Source of the DNA: Eubacteriales bacterium
Lineage (GTDB): Bacteria; Bacillota; Clostridia; Lachnospirales; Lachnospiraceae
DNA length: 58,330 nt
Direction: 5' to 3'
Assembly (NCBI GenBank): GCA_030539395.1
Contig: JAUNSC010000023.1
Location: 1 to 58,330 of the forward strand
In this document: positions 26,454-34,957 of the stretch, piece after piece
Layout of the letters: each line of letters starts with the position of its first letter
Position numbering within the stretch: position 1 is the stretch's first letter
The notes under the pieces: generated by a model
What the model was told of the DNA's origin: nothing
Databases searched by the model: none
Seen by the model: the letters and a program-made list of their open reading frames with translations, nothing else
Position numbers and translations under genes: made by a program

Positions 26454-27503
26454 TTACTTAATATTCAGATACACATCTTCTGCCTGATGAAACCCACTTT
26501 TGATAATCACCTCATCGAGATTTTCTGCTGTCACTGCCACCGGATTAATAAAATAACATGGAACAGTATACGTACCGTCATAAATTGTACGATATTCATC
26601 TGCAGTCTGAGGTAATTCTTCTCCTTTAACAAGAGCAACTGACAACTCGGCAGCTTTTTGGGCCAGCTCCTCCACTGATTTATACACTGTCATGGTCTGG
26701 GTTCCCTCCACGATTCTCTGACAGGCAGAAAGATCCGCATCCTGTGCCACCACCGCCACTTTTCCCGCCATGCGATTTTCAGAAAGTGACCGGATCGCCT
26801 GACTGGCCAGATCATCATTCCCGCACATGATTCCAACTATATCTTTCGTCTGTCCCAGCCCTTCATTCATCTTATCAAATGCCAGCTCTGCAAGCCAGTT
26901 TTCACAGAAGTTTGTATATACCACTTTCAGTCCGCTGCCCTCAATTGCCCGCATGAATCCTTCGTCTACCTGCTTTACATTATGATCACTGGGCGAACCG
27001 TTGATCATAAAAATATTTCCGCCCTCAGGACACTCCTGCACCAGCGTCCGGCCCATCAGCTCGCCCACCATCTCATTGTCAAAAGAGATATACAGGTCTG
27101 CCCCCGCATTTTGTATCAGGCGGTCATAACAGATAATCTTGATACCCGCATCCTGGGCTTTTTTTACCACCTCAGTAAGTGCTTCGCCGTCAATTGCAAT
27201 AATAGCAATGGCATCCATCTTCTTTTTTATAAAATATTCTATCTGAGAAATCTGCTCTTTAACATCGCCTCCGGCTACCTGCACATTTACCTCTGCCCCC
27301 AGACTTTGGGCCGTAGAAACAAACATATCCCTGTCCCTCGTCCAGCGCTCTATAACGAAAGAGTCAAAACTTAACCCAATCTGCATTTTTTCTTCCTGCT
27401 TTACCGGAGTTTCTTCTTCTGCTTTCTTTTTGCCGCATCCAAAACACATCAGGCAAATTATCACAAATAAAAGGATTCCTGTTAATCGCTTTTGTTCTTT
27501 CAT
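26454..27503 (-). CDS. Sugar-binding lipoprotein of the ChvE/XylF type
   Basis: 349 residues. Lipoprotein signal with lipobox MCFGC (Cys about 23), a charged linker, then a binding-protein fold related to the ChvE-like protein at 15579-16634 (IGLSFDSFVIERWTRDRDM; IICYDRLIQNAGADLYISFDN; AQDADLSACQ). ATG at 27503 overlaps the TGA of the response-regulator gene (TGATG) with GGAGAGG upstream; a TTG one codon earlier is less likely. There is no permease or ATPase beside it. It may feed the MmsAB transporter or serve as a sensing protein for the kinase encoded upstream. Confidence 0.85.
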   Translation of the reverse strand: MKEQKRLTGILLFVIICLMCFGCGKKKAEEETPVKQEEKMQIGLSFDSFVIERWTRDRDMFVSTAQSLGAEVNVQVAGGDVKEQISQIEYFIKKKMDAIAIIAIDGEALTEVVKKAQDAGIKIICYDRLIQNAGADLYISFDNEMVGELMGRTLVQECPEGGNIFMINGSPSDHNVKQVDEGFMRAIEGSGLKVVYTNFCENWLAELAFDKMNEGLGQTKDIVGIMCGNDDLASQAIRSLSENRMAGKVAVVAQDADLSACQRIVEGTQTMTVYKSVEELAQKAAELSVALVKGEELPQTADEYRTIYDGTYTVPCYFINPVAVTAENLDEVIIKSGFHQAEDVYLNIK

Positions 27504-29098
27504 CAATAATTCCTCTCCCTGTATTCCCGGGGTGTCTCTCCTGTCTGTTTCTTAAAAATCCTGCTGAAATAATTAGGGTCGCCATAGCCGCTCAAAATAC
27601 CAATTTCTTTTATACTCATCTCCTGGTTTCTCATTAATTCTTTCGCCCGCTCAATCCGAATTCTGGTAAGATACTCGATAAAGTTTTCCCCGGCTTCTTC
27701 CTTGAACATCTTGCTAAAATAATAGGGACTGATATTCACTTCCCGTGATACATCATCCAGCGAAATTTCTTTACTGTAATTTTCCTGTATGTAAACCATT
27801 GCTTTCTCCACCAGAGATTCCGAACGCTCCTCATTATGATTCTGGACACTGCGGCAGACCTGCATCATTTTTTCCAAAAACCATGTCCTGATATCCTCAT
27901 AATCTTCCATGGACATAACAGTTCTCATATAATCCCTGCGGGAACTGAAGCCATAATCAAGAGAACCTATATGAAAGGCCTCCCTCTCTCCCCATACAAT
28001 ATATTCCAAAACCTTCAGACGAATATTATCTTTCTCCTGTGCATGACACTGAACCATCCAGTCAAAGATCTGATTTGCTTCCTGCACCATCCCATTCATA
28101 TCACCGTTAAGCAGACACTTAAACAGCTTTTTCTCTGTCTCTCCCGGAAATGACTCCTCTTCGTAAGTTCCTCTAAGGCGCAGATCCTCCGCATGAATTA
28201 CCCGGCTGATCCGGTCATTCAGTGCACGAAAAGCTTCCTGATAAGAAGAATTCAAATCCTCTATCTTTCGTATTTTTCCAATTCCAACCCGGAATTTTGC
28301 TCCAAGCTTTTCCTCCAGACGATTCGTCATTTCCCGCACTGTTTCAATGATTCCCGTACGCTCCTCATAAGGAATCTGTGCTTCTTCGTGAGGCACGATC
28401 ACAACAATTCTGTTAGACATGATAGGACCTGTAATACATGAAAAATACGATTTTACTATGGCACAAAATTCAGGATAAAATACCTGAGCTTTTACATTCA
28501 TTCCAACCGGACTTACCAGTTTTCCGTCTTCATAATCTGAACCAAACTGAATAACCATGGCATAACCGTAGTCCTCTTTTATATCCAGAAGAAGTTTATA
28601 ATAATTCAAATCTCCGGTATCATATTGAAACAGAATGCTGTTTACAAAACCGCTTTCCACCACCGGTATGACAATTTCAAGTTTTTCCTGTATCTGAAGC
28701 TGGTCTCTCCTGATCTTTCTATTTGTATCTACCTTACTCATAGCCTCTTCCACCACAGAAATCACTGTACTTTTAGCAATTGGTTTTGTAAGATATTTTT
28801 CCACTCCCAGATTCAGGGCTTCTTTTGCATAATCAAACTTGTCGTAAGCTGAAATAATATAAAAAAGCGCTGATGAATTAAATTTACGAATTTCTTTTAT
28901 AGCCTGGATTCCATTGATTCCCGGCATCTGAATATCCATGAAAACAATATCCGGATGACAGACCTCAGCCTGCTCGATCACAATACGTCCGGATTTTGCC
29001 GTCACCACTTCGCAACAATCTCCAAAATTCCGGGAAATAATATTTTTCAGGGACTCCAGCATAATTCCCTCATCATCAGCTATCAAAATCCGGTACAT
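27503..29098 (-). CDS. YesN-like response regulator with AraC-type DNA-binding domain
   Basis: 531 residues. Receiver domain at 1-125 with acidic pair D8-D9, phospho-acceptor D55 (VFMDIQMPG), a conserved Ser, and Lys in YLTKP. A long middle linker region (about 140-420) follows. The C-terminus has two AraC helix-turn-helix motifs (ISLDDVSREVNISPYYFSKM; SIKEIGILSGYGDPNYFSRI). It overlaps the kinase gene by 23 bp, so it is surely the cognate pair. Such regulators activate sugar uptake genes; in Clostridium a comparable XylFII-LytS-YesN system controls xylose transport (established). Targets here are probably the ChvE-MmsAB genes (inference). Confidence 0.92.
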   Translation of the reverse strand: MYRILIADDEGIMLESLKNIISRNFGDCCEVVTAKSGRIVIEQAEVCHPDIVFMDIQMPGINGIQAIKEIRKFNSSALFYIISAYDKFDYAKEALNLGVEKYLTKPIAKSTVISVVEEAMSKVDTNRKIRRDQLQIQEKLEIVIPVVESGFVNSILFQYDTGDLNYYKLLLDIKEDYGYAMVIQFGSDYEDGKLVSPVGMNVKAQVFYPEFCAIVKSYFSCITGPIMSNRIVVIVPHEEAQIPYEERTGIIETVREMTNRLEEKLGAKFRVGIGKIRKIEDLNSSYQEAFRALNDRISRVIHAEDLRLRGTYEEESFPGETEKKLFKCLLNGDMNGMVQEANQIFDWMVQCHAQEKDNIRLKVLEYIVWGEREAFHIGSLDYGFSSRRDYMRTVMSMEDYEDIRTWFLEKMMQVCRSVQNHNEERSESLVEKAMVYIQENYSKEISLDDVSREVNISPYYFSKMFKEEAGENFIEYLTRIRIERAKELMRNQEMSIKEIGILSGYGDPNYFSRIFKKQTGETPREYRERNY

Positions 29099-30596
29099 TC
29101 TGTTCTCCTCCTGTAAACGGAAGCAATATGGTCACTTCCGTTCCTTTTCCCAATCCCTCACTGTATATACTGAAAAGACCTTCCTTCTTATAATACAGCT
29201 GCAGGCGTTTTATCACATTATCCATACCAATGCCTGTTGAGTCACTCTCTTTTCTTGTCTGCTGCACATTTCCAGCCATTACCGCCTGTATTTGAGATTG
29301 TGTCATACCGATACCATTATCCTTCACAGTAATACGGAGCTGGTTTTCTTGACGTTCTACCCTGAGAGTAATATATGCGTTATCCATCTGGTTGCGGATA
29401 CCGTGGGTCACGGCATTCTCTACAATGGGCTGCAGTATCATACTTGGCACCAGGATATTTTCCACATCCGGATCGATAATCTTCTCATAATGGATATCTC
29501 CTGCGAAACGCACATTCAAAATATAAATATAATTATCAACTGCCTCTATCTCTTCGTAAAGATTAGCATCCTCCTGCATCTTTTTTACATTATAACGGAA
29601 AAAATCTGCCATCCTTTCCACGAAAATTCCCGTCTTTTCCGCATCTTCCATAGCTGCCAGCTGTGCCCCCGCATTCAGGGAGTTAAATAAGAAATGAGGA
29701 TTAATCTGAGCCTGCAGATATTTCAGCTGGGCATCCTTCAAATGGGCTTCCATTGAAAGTTCCCTCTCTTTCATCCTGACCTCATTTTCCATACTGACAC
29801 GCTGCTTTTCAATATATTCCTTAATACTCTCCACCATTTTGTGAAAAGCCTTTGTCACAATTCCTACCTCATCATTTGCAGCTGCCTCGGGAAATTCCAC
29901 ATTAAAATCACCTGCCGCCACCTTGTTCGCCGCTACTGATAATCCGGCAAGAGGACCGATCATATCGCGTATCAGGAGAACTGCGACAAACAGGCATATC
30001 ATACACACTATAATGATGATCACAATACTCATAAACTCCATCGCACTCATGACTTTCAAAAGTGTCTGATAGTTTTCTGAATTCGTGTGGAATCTAAGAT
30101 TGTTCAACTGATACATATAGGATTCTATGTACTGATAAAGCTGAGTTTCATCTTCATAAGATGATCTGTATTTTTCTACATTACGACCGCGCTTTGCCTG
30201 CACCGTTTCATCTGTTTTTTCCAGATAAGTTTCTGACATATTCCGGATATTTTTCTCCAGCATCTTTACTGTACTGTCCATGTTCACATTGTTCAGCTTT
30301 TCAATCTGCTCCCGGTATTCCTGTTCATAGCGGTAGTAATTTTCAAGTGCTACTGAACTTTTCGTATTCAGATATTCATACACACTATTCTGAATCTGTT
30401 CCAGCTTCTCTGATAATTCATTCACCGTCACATTACTGGAAAATACCGCATCGATTCTCTGGACCGTCTTATTAATCTGCTGATAAATAATCAGATTCAT
30501 CACAAGGATAAAAATCATCATCATGACCTGAATCCATTTAATCTTATTCTGTATTGAATTTTCGTTCCAGATTTTGTCCCTGATCTTCTTTAGCAT
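29076..30596 (-). CDS. LytS/YesM-like sensor histidine kinase
   Basis: 506 residues. A membrane segment near 22-44, about 150 extracellular helical residues, a second segment near 194-216, then a HAMP domain (AANKVAAGDFNVEFP) and a coiled coil. The His_kinase domain has the phospho-acceptor His in QINPHFLFNSL; the HATPase follows (IVENAVTHGI, DNGIGM, STGIGM). The extracellular part has no PBP or PAS domain of its own, so it probably reads the sugar through the membrane-anchored binding protein encoded just upstream (9-base gap). Partner regulator directly downstream. Confidence 0.9.
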   Translation of the reverse strand: MLKKIRDKIWNENSIQNKIKWIQVMMMIFILVMNLIIYQQINKTVQRIDAVFSSNVTVNELSEKLEQIQNSVYEYLNTKSSVALENYYRYEQEYREQIEKLNNVNMDSTVKMLEKNIRNMSETYLEKTDETVQAKRGRNVEKYRSSYEDETQLYQYIESYMYQLNNLRFHTNSENYQTLLKVMSAMEFMSIVIIIIVCMICLFVAVLLIRDMIGPLAGLSVAANKVAAGDFNVEFPEAAANDEVGIVTKAFHKMVESIKEYIEKQRVSMENEVRMKERELSMEAHLKDAQLKYLQAQINPHFLFNSLNAGAQLAAMEDAEKTGIFVERMADFFRYNVKKMQEDANLYEEIEAVDNYIYILNVRFAGDIHYEKIIDPDVENILVPSMILQPIVENAVTHGIRNQMDNAYITLRVERQENQLRITVKDNGIGMTQSQIQAVMAGNVQQTRKESDSTGIGMDNVIKRLQLYYKKEGLFSIYSEGLGKGTEVTILLPFTGGEQNVPDFDS

Positions 30597-30605
30597 AAAC
30601 CGTTC

Positions 30606-31607
30606 CTATTTCTCTTTATTCATCATTACACTTACAACATTTCCTACATTGATCGTTCTTAAAGTCACATTAAAATAATTGCTCACATGCCCCAGCAAAT
30701 GATACTCATTTAATGCATTCACACTGTATCTTCCAATTTCATCTGTACTGAAAGATATGGTCGATGCAATCGTTCCCTTCTTTATAGAGTCCAGAACATT
30801 ATCTGACTCATAATATCCTATGATATCCACATTTCCCACCTGATTGTAGTCTACAATTGCCTGGTATGCACATTCTGTAATCATTTCATCCAGACATACA
30901 AGCAAATCCGGAAGTTCTTTTTGATTTACAAAAACATCGCGAATCGCTTCTTCCAATTCAAAATTTCCGTCAGTGTTAATATTGTAAAGAGAAATATTTA
31001 CATTCTCTGTTTTTTCCCTCACGTCATTCATAAGCTGAGATACAATAATACTGGTTCCTGTATCTCTCTTATCTGATCCAATCAAAACCAGCACATTAGT
31101 GTCTTCTTCCTCAAGATTCTTCAGAATTGCCTCTCCGTATGCCGATCCCATCTGGTAACTGTTCATTCCCACAAAGCTGATTCGTTCACTCTCTGAATCA
31201 TCCTCCAGAGCCGTCACCACAGGAATTTTATTTTGTGCCGCCTCATGAATCAGTTTTCTTCCCTGTTCGCTGCCGTTTGGCTGCATGATAATCCCATCTA
31301 CTTTAGAGGCTATACTTATCCGTAAAAAATCCTCCAGAGTATACTCCGCCATGGCATCCGAATCCACCAGCTCCAAATAAACATCACTGTCCTCCGCTTC
31401 CTGGGCAGCACTTTTATAAATCTCCTGCCAGAGAGTTGAAGCGGCATCCTCAGCTATCATCACATAATGCCGTTCATATTTTTTCTGTGTTCCGGCCTCC
31501 TGCAGATCTATCCCCTCTGTACTTTTTTGAAAGAACAGCCACATTCCTCCAAGTAAGATAATACTGAACAAAGCACCTGCTATCACAGGAAAAAATGCCT
31601 TTTTCAT
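30606..31607 (-). CDS. Membrane-anchored sugar-binding protein (XylFII-like sensor component)
   Basis: 333 residues. An N-terminal hydrophobic stretch (about 5-26) without a lipobox or clear cleavage site looks like an uncleaved membrane anchor. The rest is a type I periplasmic-binding fold: IASKVDGIIMQPNGSEQG, IPVVTALEDD, VLVLIGSDKRDTG, DIIGYYESD. First gene of the operon with the kinase, regulator and lipoprotein. An anchored binding protein next to a LytS-like kinase matches the XylFII type, where it transmits sugar binding to the kinase (family knowledge). Sugar identity unknown. GGAG eight bases before the ATG. Confidence 0.82.
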   Translation of the reverse strand: MKKAFFPVIAGALFSIILLGGMWLFFQKSTEGIDLQEAGTQKKYERHYVMIAEDAASTLWQEIYKSAAQEAEDSDVYLELVDSDAMAEYTLEDFLRISIASKVDGIIMQPNGSEQGRKLIHEAAQNKIPVVTALEDDSESERISFVGMNSYQMGSAYGEAILKNLEEEDTNVLVLIGSDKRDTGTSIIVSQLMNDVREKTENVNISLYNINTDGNFELEEAIRDVFVNQKELPDLLVCLDEMITECAYQAIVDYNQVGNVDIIGYYESDNVLDSIKKGTIASTISFSTDEIGRYSVNALNEYHLLGHVSNYFNVTLRTINVGNVVSVMMNKEK

Positions 31608-31628
31608 TCTCGATTCTCCGTATCGTCA

Positions 31629-31726
31629 ATTATAATACATAATGCCGAAGTCAAAAGGTCTGAAACCAAACCGTGCCTGCACGAGGGTGGTTGAATGACC
31701 CTGACATTATCTAATATATAAGTATA
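31629..31726 (-). promoter_or_regulatory. Promoter region of the sensory operon
   Basis: Two candidates on the minus strand: TATAAT at 31634-31629 with a weak -35, and an extended -10 TGT-TATACT at 31726-31721. If the distal one is used, the leader holds a hairpin (31664-31668 with 31688-31692, inner GTGC/GCAC at 31673-31682). Confidence 0.4.
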
Positions 31727-31763
31727 ACATATTTTAGATGAAAATAAAATCCTGCAAACAAAA

Positions 31764-31789
31764 GAGGCACTGCACAAATGCAGCGCCTC
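31764..31789 (-). terminator. Terminator of the MsmX/UgpC-type ATPase gene
   Basis: GAGGCACTGCA (31764-31774) pairs with TGCAGCGCCTC (31779-31789), one mismatch; on the minus strand TTTTGTTTG follows. Confidence 0.8.
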
Positions 31790-31808
31790 GTCTCTTTTAA
31801 ATTTGAAA

Positions 31809-32921
31809 CTAGTTTGTAATTGTAAGTTCTGTCTCTTTGTCGAATACGTGAATCTTGTTTACATCCAGAGCAAATTTTACAGTATCGCCTGTTCTTGCTG
31901 TAGTTGTCGGATTTACACGTGCTGTCATCGGGAAGTTCTCCAGATCGAAATACAGGAATACTTCTGCACCGAGCAGCTCGTATACACGGATAGTAGATTC
32001 GATTACAGTATCCGGAGATTTTGCCAGGAAATCCGGTGCATCATGTACATCTTCCGGACGGATACCCATAACAACTGTCTTTCCAGCATAGCCGCCATCG
32101 ATAAGAGCTTTTGCTTTTGCTGCCGGAAGTTTGATATCAAAGCTGCCAACTTTCAAAGTAACATCATTGCCTTTTACATTAACAACAGCATCCATGAAGT
32201 TTATCTGCGGAGATCCGATGAATCCTGCTACGAACAGATTGCCCGGATTGTTGTACAGGTTCTGCGGAGAATCTACCTGCTGAACGATACCATCTTTCAT
32301 AACAACGATTCTTGTACCAAGAGTCATAGCCTCTGTCTGGTCATGTGTTACATAGATAATTGTAGCGCCCAGTCTCTGATGCAGTTTGGAAATCTCAATA
32401 CGCATCTGTACACGAAGTTTTGCATCCAGGTTTGACAGCGGCTCATCCATAAGGAATACCTTCGGATCACGCACGATAGCACGTCCCATAGCAACACGCT
32501 GTCTCTGACCACCTGAAAGAGCCTTCGGCTTACGGTCAAGCAATTTGTCAAGGTCAAGAATCTTAGCTGCTTCTTTAACCATCTTATCAATCTGATCCTT
32601 CGGAACTTTTCTCAGTTTCAGACCAAATGCCATGTTATCATAAACTGTCATATGCGGATACAGAGCGTAGTTCTGGAATACCATCGCAATATCTCTGTCC
32701 TTCGGCTCAACATCGTTTACAACTCTGTCGCCGATTTTCAGTGTACCTTCAGAAATTTCTTCCAGACCAGCGATCATACGAAGTGTTGTAGATTTACCAC
32801 AACCTGACGGTCCTACGAAGATGATGAACTCTTTATCTTCAATCTGAAGATTGAAATCTTTAACTGCTTCAAATCCATTCGGGTATCTTTTGTAAATGTG
32901 CTCTAAAGATAAACTTGCCAT
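31809..32921 (-). CDS. msmX: Multi-sugar ABC transporter ATP-binding protein (MsmX/UgpC/MsmK-like)
   Basis: 370 residues. FVGPSGCGKST (Walker A), LSGGQRQRVAMGRAIV (signature), VFLMDEPLSNLDAKLR (Walker B and D-loop), switch His in THDQTEAM, and a C-terminal TOBE/MalK-type regulatory domain. Monocistronic, with no permease or binding protein beside it. This is typical for the shared ATPase that energises many carbohydrate ABC importers in Firmicutes. It would not serve MmsB, which has its own double ATPase. AGGAGGAAA-type site before the ATG. Confidence 0.92.
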   Translation of the reverse strand: MASLSLEHIYKRYPNGFEAVKDFNLQIEDKEFIIFVGPSGCGKSTTLRMIAGLEEISEGTLKIGDRVVNDVEPKDRDIAMVFQNYALYPHMTVYDNMAFGLKLRKVPKDQIDKMVKEAAKILDLDKLLDRKPKALSGGQRQRVAMGRAIVRDPKVFLMDEPLSNLDAKLRVQMRIEISKLHQRLGATIIYVTHDQTEAMTLGTRIVVMKDGIVQQVDSPQNLYNNPGNLFVAGFIGSPQINFMDAVVNVKGNDVTLKVGSFDIKLPAAKAKALIDGGYAGKTVVMGIRPEDVHDAPDFLAKSPDTVIESTIRVYELLGAEVFLYFDLENFPMTARVNPTTTARTGDTVKFALDVNKIHVFDKETELTITN

Positions 32922-33183
32922 TTTTTACTTTCCTCCATGTATATTAGACCTACGTTTTTTGCAAACCCCTTGTTTGCTATGTAGAAAGTATATCTTATTT
33001 TCTCAAAACTTGCCATACCACTATTGACCAAAATTTATTTCAAAGGCTTGTCACATCTGCTCATCTATTTTAAAGGGTATTCATCTGTTGGTCATATTGA
33101 CGAATCTTTATTTCTTTTCTGTACATTTTGCACGATATCAAAAAACTATGTGCAGTCTTTCTCCAGATCAATGCGGTTCTTTC

Positions 33184-33212
33184 TTGCCAAGTCTTTCTCC
33201 CCCGTGTATAAT
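33184..33212 (+). promoter_or_regulatory. Promoter directly abutting the exonuclease start codon
   Basis: TTGCCA (33184-33189), exactly 17 bases, TATAAT (33207-33212). The ATG begins at 33220, seven bases after the -10, about where transcription should start, and there is no Shine-Dalgarno sequence. This predicts a leaderless mRNA. Confidence 0.6.
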
Positions 33213-33219
33213 TTACATC

Positions 33220-34161
33220 ATGAACTATATTGTATTTGACCTTGAATGGAACCAGTGCCCGGATGGAAAAGCTGCCGAGCAGCCCGATCTTCCCTTTGAA
33301 ATACTGGAAATCGGCGCAATCAAACTGAATACTGAAAAAAAGGAATTATCCCGCTTTCACGAATATGTGCGCCCCAGCGTATATCAGCGCCTGCATACTA
33401 AAACAAAGGAGATCCTTCATATAAATCAACATATCCTGCAGGATGCCGATACATTTCCCGCCGTTTTTGAACGGTTCTCCAAATGGTGCGGCGAAGACTA
33501 TATATTCTGCACATGGGGGCCTCTCGACCTGCTGGAATTACAGCGGAACATGCGGTATTACCATCTGCCGCTGCAGTTTCCTCTTCCGTTGAAATTTTGT
33601 GATATTCAGAAGATTTTCAGTATCGTATTTGAAGATGGAAAGAGCAGACGCTGCCTGGAATATGCCGTTGATTTTCTGAGTATCCCCAAAGATATCTCTT
33701 TTCATGAAGCGTTTTCAGATGCCTTTTACACTGCCTGCGTTATGAAAAAAATCAATGATCAATATCTGCTTACTTATTATTCCATCGATTATTTTCATAT
33801 TCCTCAAAAACGCAATGAAGAGATCCACCTGCAGTTTCCGGATTACACAAAGTATGTTTCCCGACTGTTTCCGACAAAATCCGACATTATGCATGACCGG
33901 GCTATCCTTTCCCGCAAATGTTGTTTCTGCAAGAAAGGATGCACACGAAAAACCCCCTGGTTTCCAACAGGTGTACGCAATTATGTCAGTCTTTCCTACT
34001 GTGAGACTCACGGCTATATGAAAGGCAAAATACGTATCCGCAAACCTGAAAACGGAAAAGGCTACTTTTGCGTAAAAACCCAGAAATCAATCGATGAAAC
34101 ACTTGCCTTTGAAATACTTGAACGATATACTGAAAGACAGAAAAAGCGTCTGCAGCAATAA
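33220..34161 (+). CDS. DEDDh 3'-5' exonuclease with C-terminal cysteine-rich domain
   Basis: 313 residues from ATG 33220. Exonuclease domain about 1-180: first motif FDLEW (Asp and Glu), ILEIGAIKL, a central TWGPLDLLEL, and the last motif HEAFSDA with His and Asp. This is the DnaQ-like fold (KapD/ERI-1 type) that degrades RNA or DNA from the 3' end. The C-terminal third has CCFCKKGC and a later CETHGY, a probable zinc ribbon, followed by a basic tail. Upstream in-frame ATGs back to 33088 lack ribosome sites, and the frame there overlaps the promoter. Monocistronic. Confidence 0.85.
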   Translation: MNYIVFDLEWNQCPDGKAAEQPDLPFEILEIGAIKLNTEKKELSRFHEYVRPSVYQRLHTKTKEILHINQHILQDADTFPAVFERFSKWCGEDYIFCTWGPLDLLELQRNMRYYHLPLQFPLPLKFCDIQKIFSIVFEDGKSRRCLEYAVDFLSIPKDISFHEAFSDAFYTACVMKKINDQYLLTYYSIDYFHIPQKRNEEIHLQFPDYTKYVSRLFPTKSDIMHDRAILSRKCCFCKKGCTRKTPWFPTGVRNYVSLSYCETHGYMKGKIRIRKPENGKGYFCVKTQKSIDETLAFEILERYTERQKKRLQQ

Positions 34162-34178
34162 CACCGCAGGCGCCTTTT
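34146..34178 (+). terminator. Terminator overlapping the exonuclease stop codon
   Basis: GCGTCTGC (34146-34153) pairs with GCAGGCGC (34166-34173), one G-T; CTTTTATTTT follows. Confidence 0.7.
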
Positions 34179-34184
34179 ATTTTA

Positions 34185-34922
34185 CTATTTTGTATTATTA
34201 AAATTCCGGATCAGTTCTTCCACTTCTTCCAGAAGGCAATCTATTTTTCCGTAGAAGGCATCGCTGTTTGCCGGATTATCAAGCTCCTTTTCCAGACTGC
34301 GGAACAATTTGATGATTGCTTCCATTCTCTTTTTTCCATTTCCGTCTTTATAAAGAAGACGCCGGCTCCTTTCATTCTCCTCAGGTGTCATTTTCCTGAG
34401 GACTACTTCCACATTCGGCTTTTCTCCGATATAACGGTATGTAATTGAGGGAGAAGCATGATTCAGGAGATTCTGGAGATAATAGATATCATTTGTAGTT
34501 TTATAATACTTCCATGCAAATGTCTTACGCATAGTCTGTGCGCCGATAGAATTCAGGCCCATATCTCTTCCGACACTTTTAAACACACGGTATGCCTGCT
34601 CTCTGGACAGTGGTGTCTGTGAGCTGGTGTGTCCCTGAATCAAATATGCATCCGGATCCTTTCCCTCAGTATAATCATTTATAATTTTCTGAAGCTCCTC
34701 AGAAATATCAAAAACTCTTGTGATCTTCTTCGTTCCAATAGATGCCTCAATTTTTTCTTTTCCACGGATATCCTTATTTTTAAATTTAAGGATTTCCTGA
34801 AGCTGCATACCTGTTCCGACCCCAATTTCGAAAAGGATATAATACTTATCATCCACCTCACGAAGTGCCTCTTTAAATCTCTGTAATGTTTCTTCATCTT
34901 TAATAGGTGCTACCCAATTCAT
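34185..34922 (-). CDS. Integrase-like tyrosine recombinase fold, catalytically degenerate
   Basis: 245 residues. It has the catalytic-domain shape of tyrosine recombinases but no N-terminal core-binding domain. The box I Arg (usually GLR) is Gln40 (GTGMQLQEIL). Box II keeps Arg132 but has Gln129 where the His usually stands and Lys133 after it. The later His155 (LLNHASPSIT) and nucleophile Tyr164 (YRYIG) remain. A charged helical extension follows (last 60 residues). GGGAGG before the ATG. It starts 35 bases after the carboxypeptidase gene with no terminator seen between, so the two may be cotranscribed. A DNA-binding role without strand cleavage is possible. Confidence 0.7.
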   Translation of the reverse strand: MNWVAPIKDEETLQRFKEALREVDDKYYILFEIGVGTGMQLQEILKFKNKDIRGKEKIEASIGTKKITRVFDISEELQKIINDYTEGKDPDAYLIQGHTSSQTPLSREQAYRVFKSVGRDMGLNSIGAQTMRKTFAWKYYKTTNDIYYLQNLLNHASPSITYRYIGEKPNVEVVLRKMTPEENERSRRLLYKDGNGKKRMEAIIKLFRSLEKELDNPANSDAFYGKIDCLLEEVEELIRNFNNTK

Positions 34923-34957
34923 ATTTTTTCCTCCCTGTTCTCATATTAACGCTCCAG

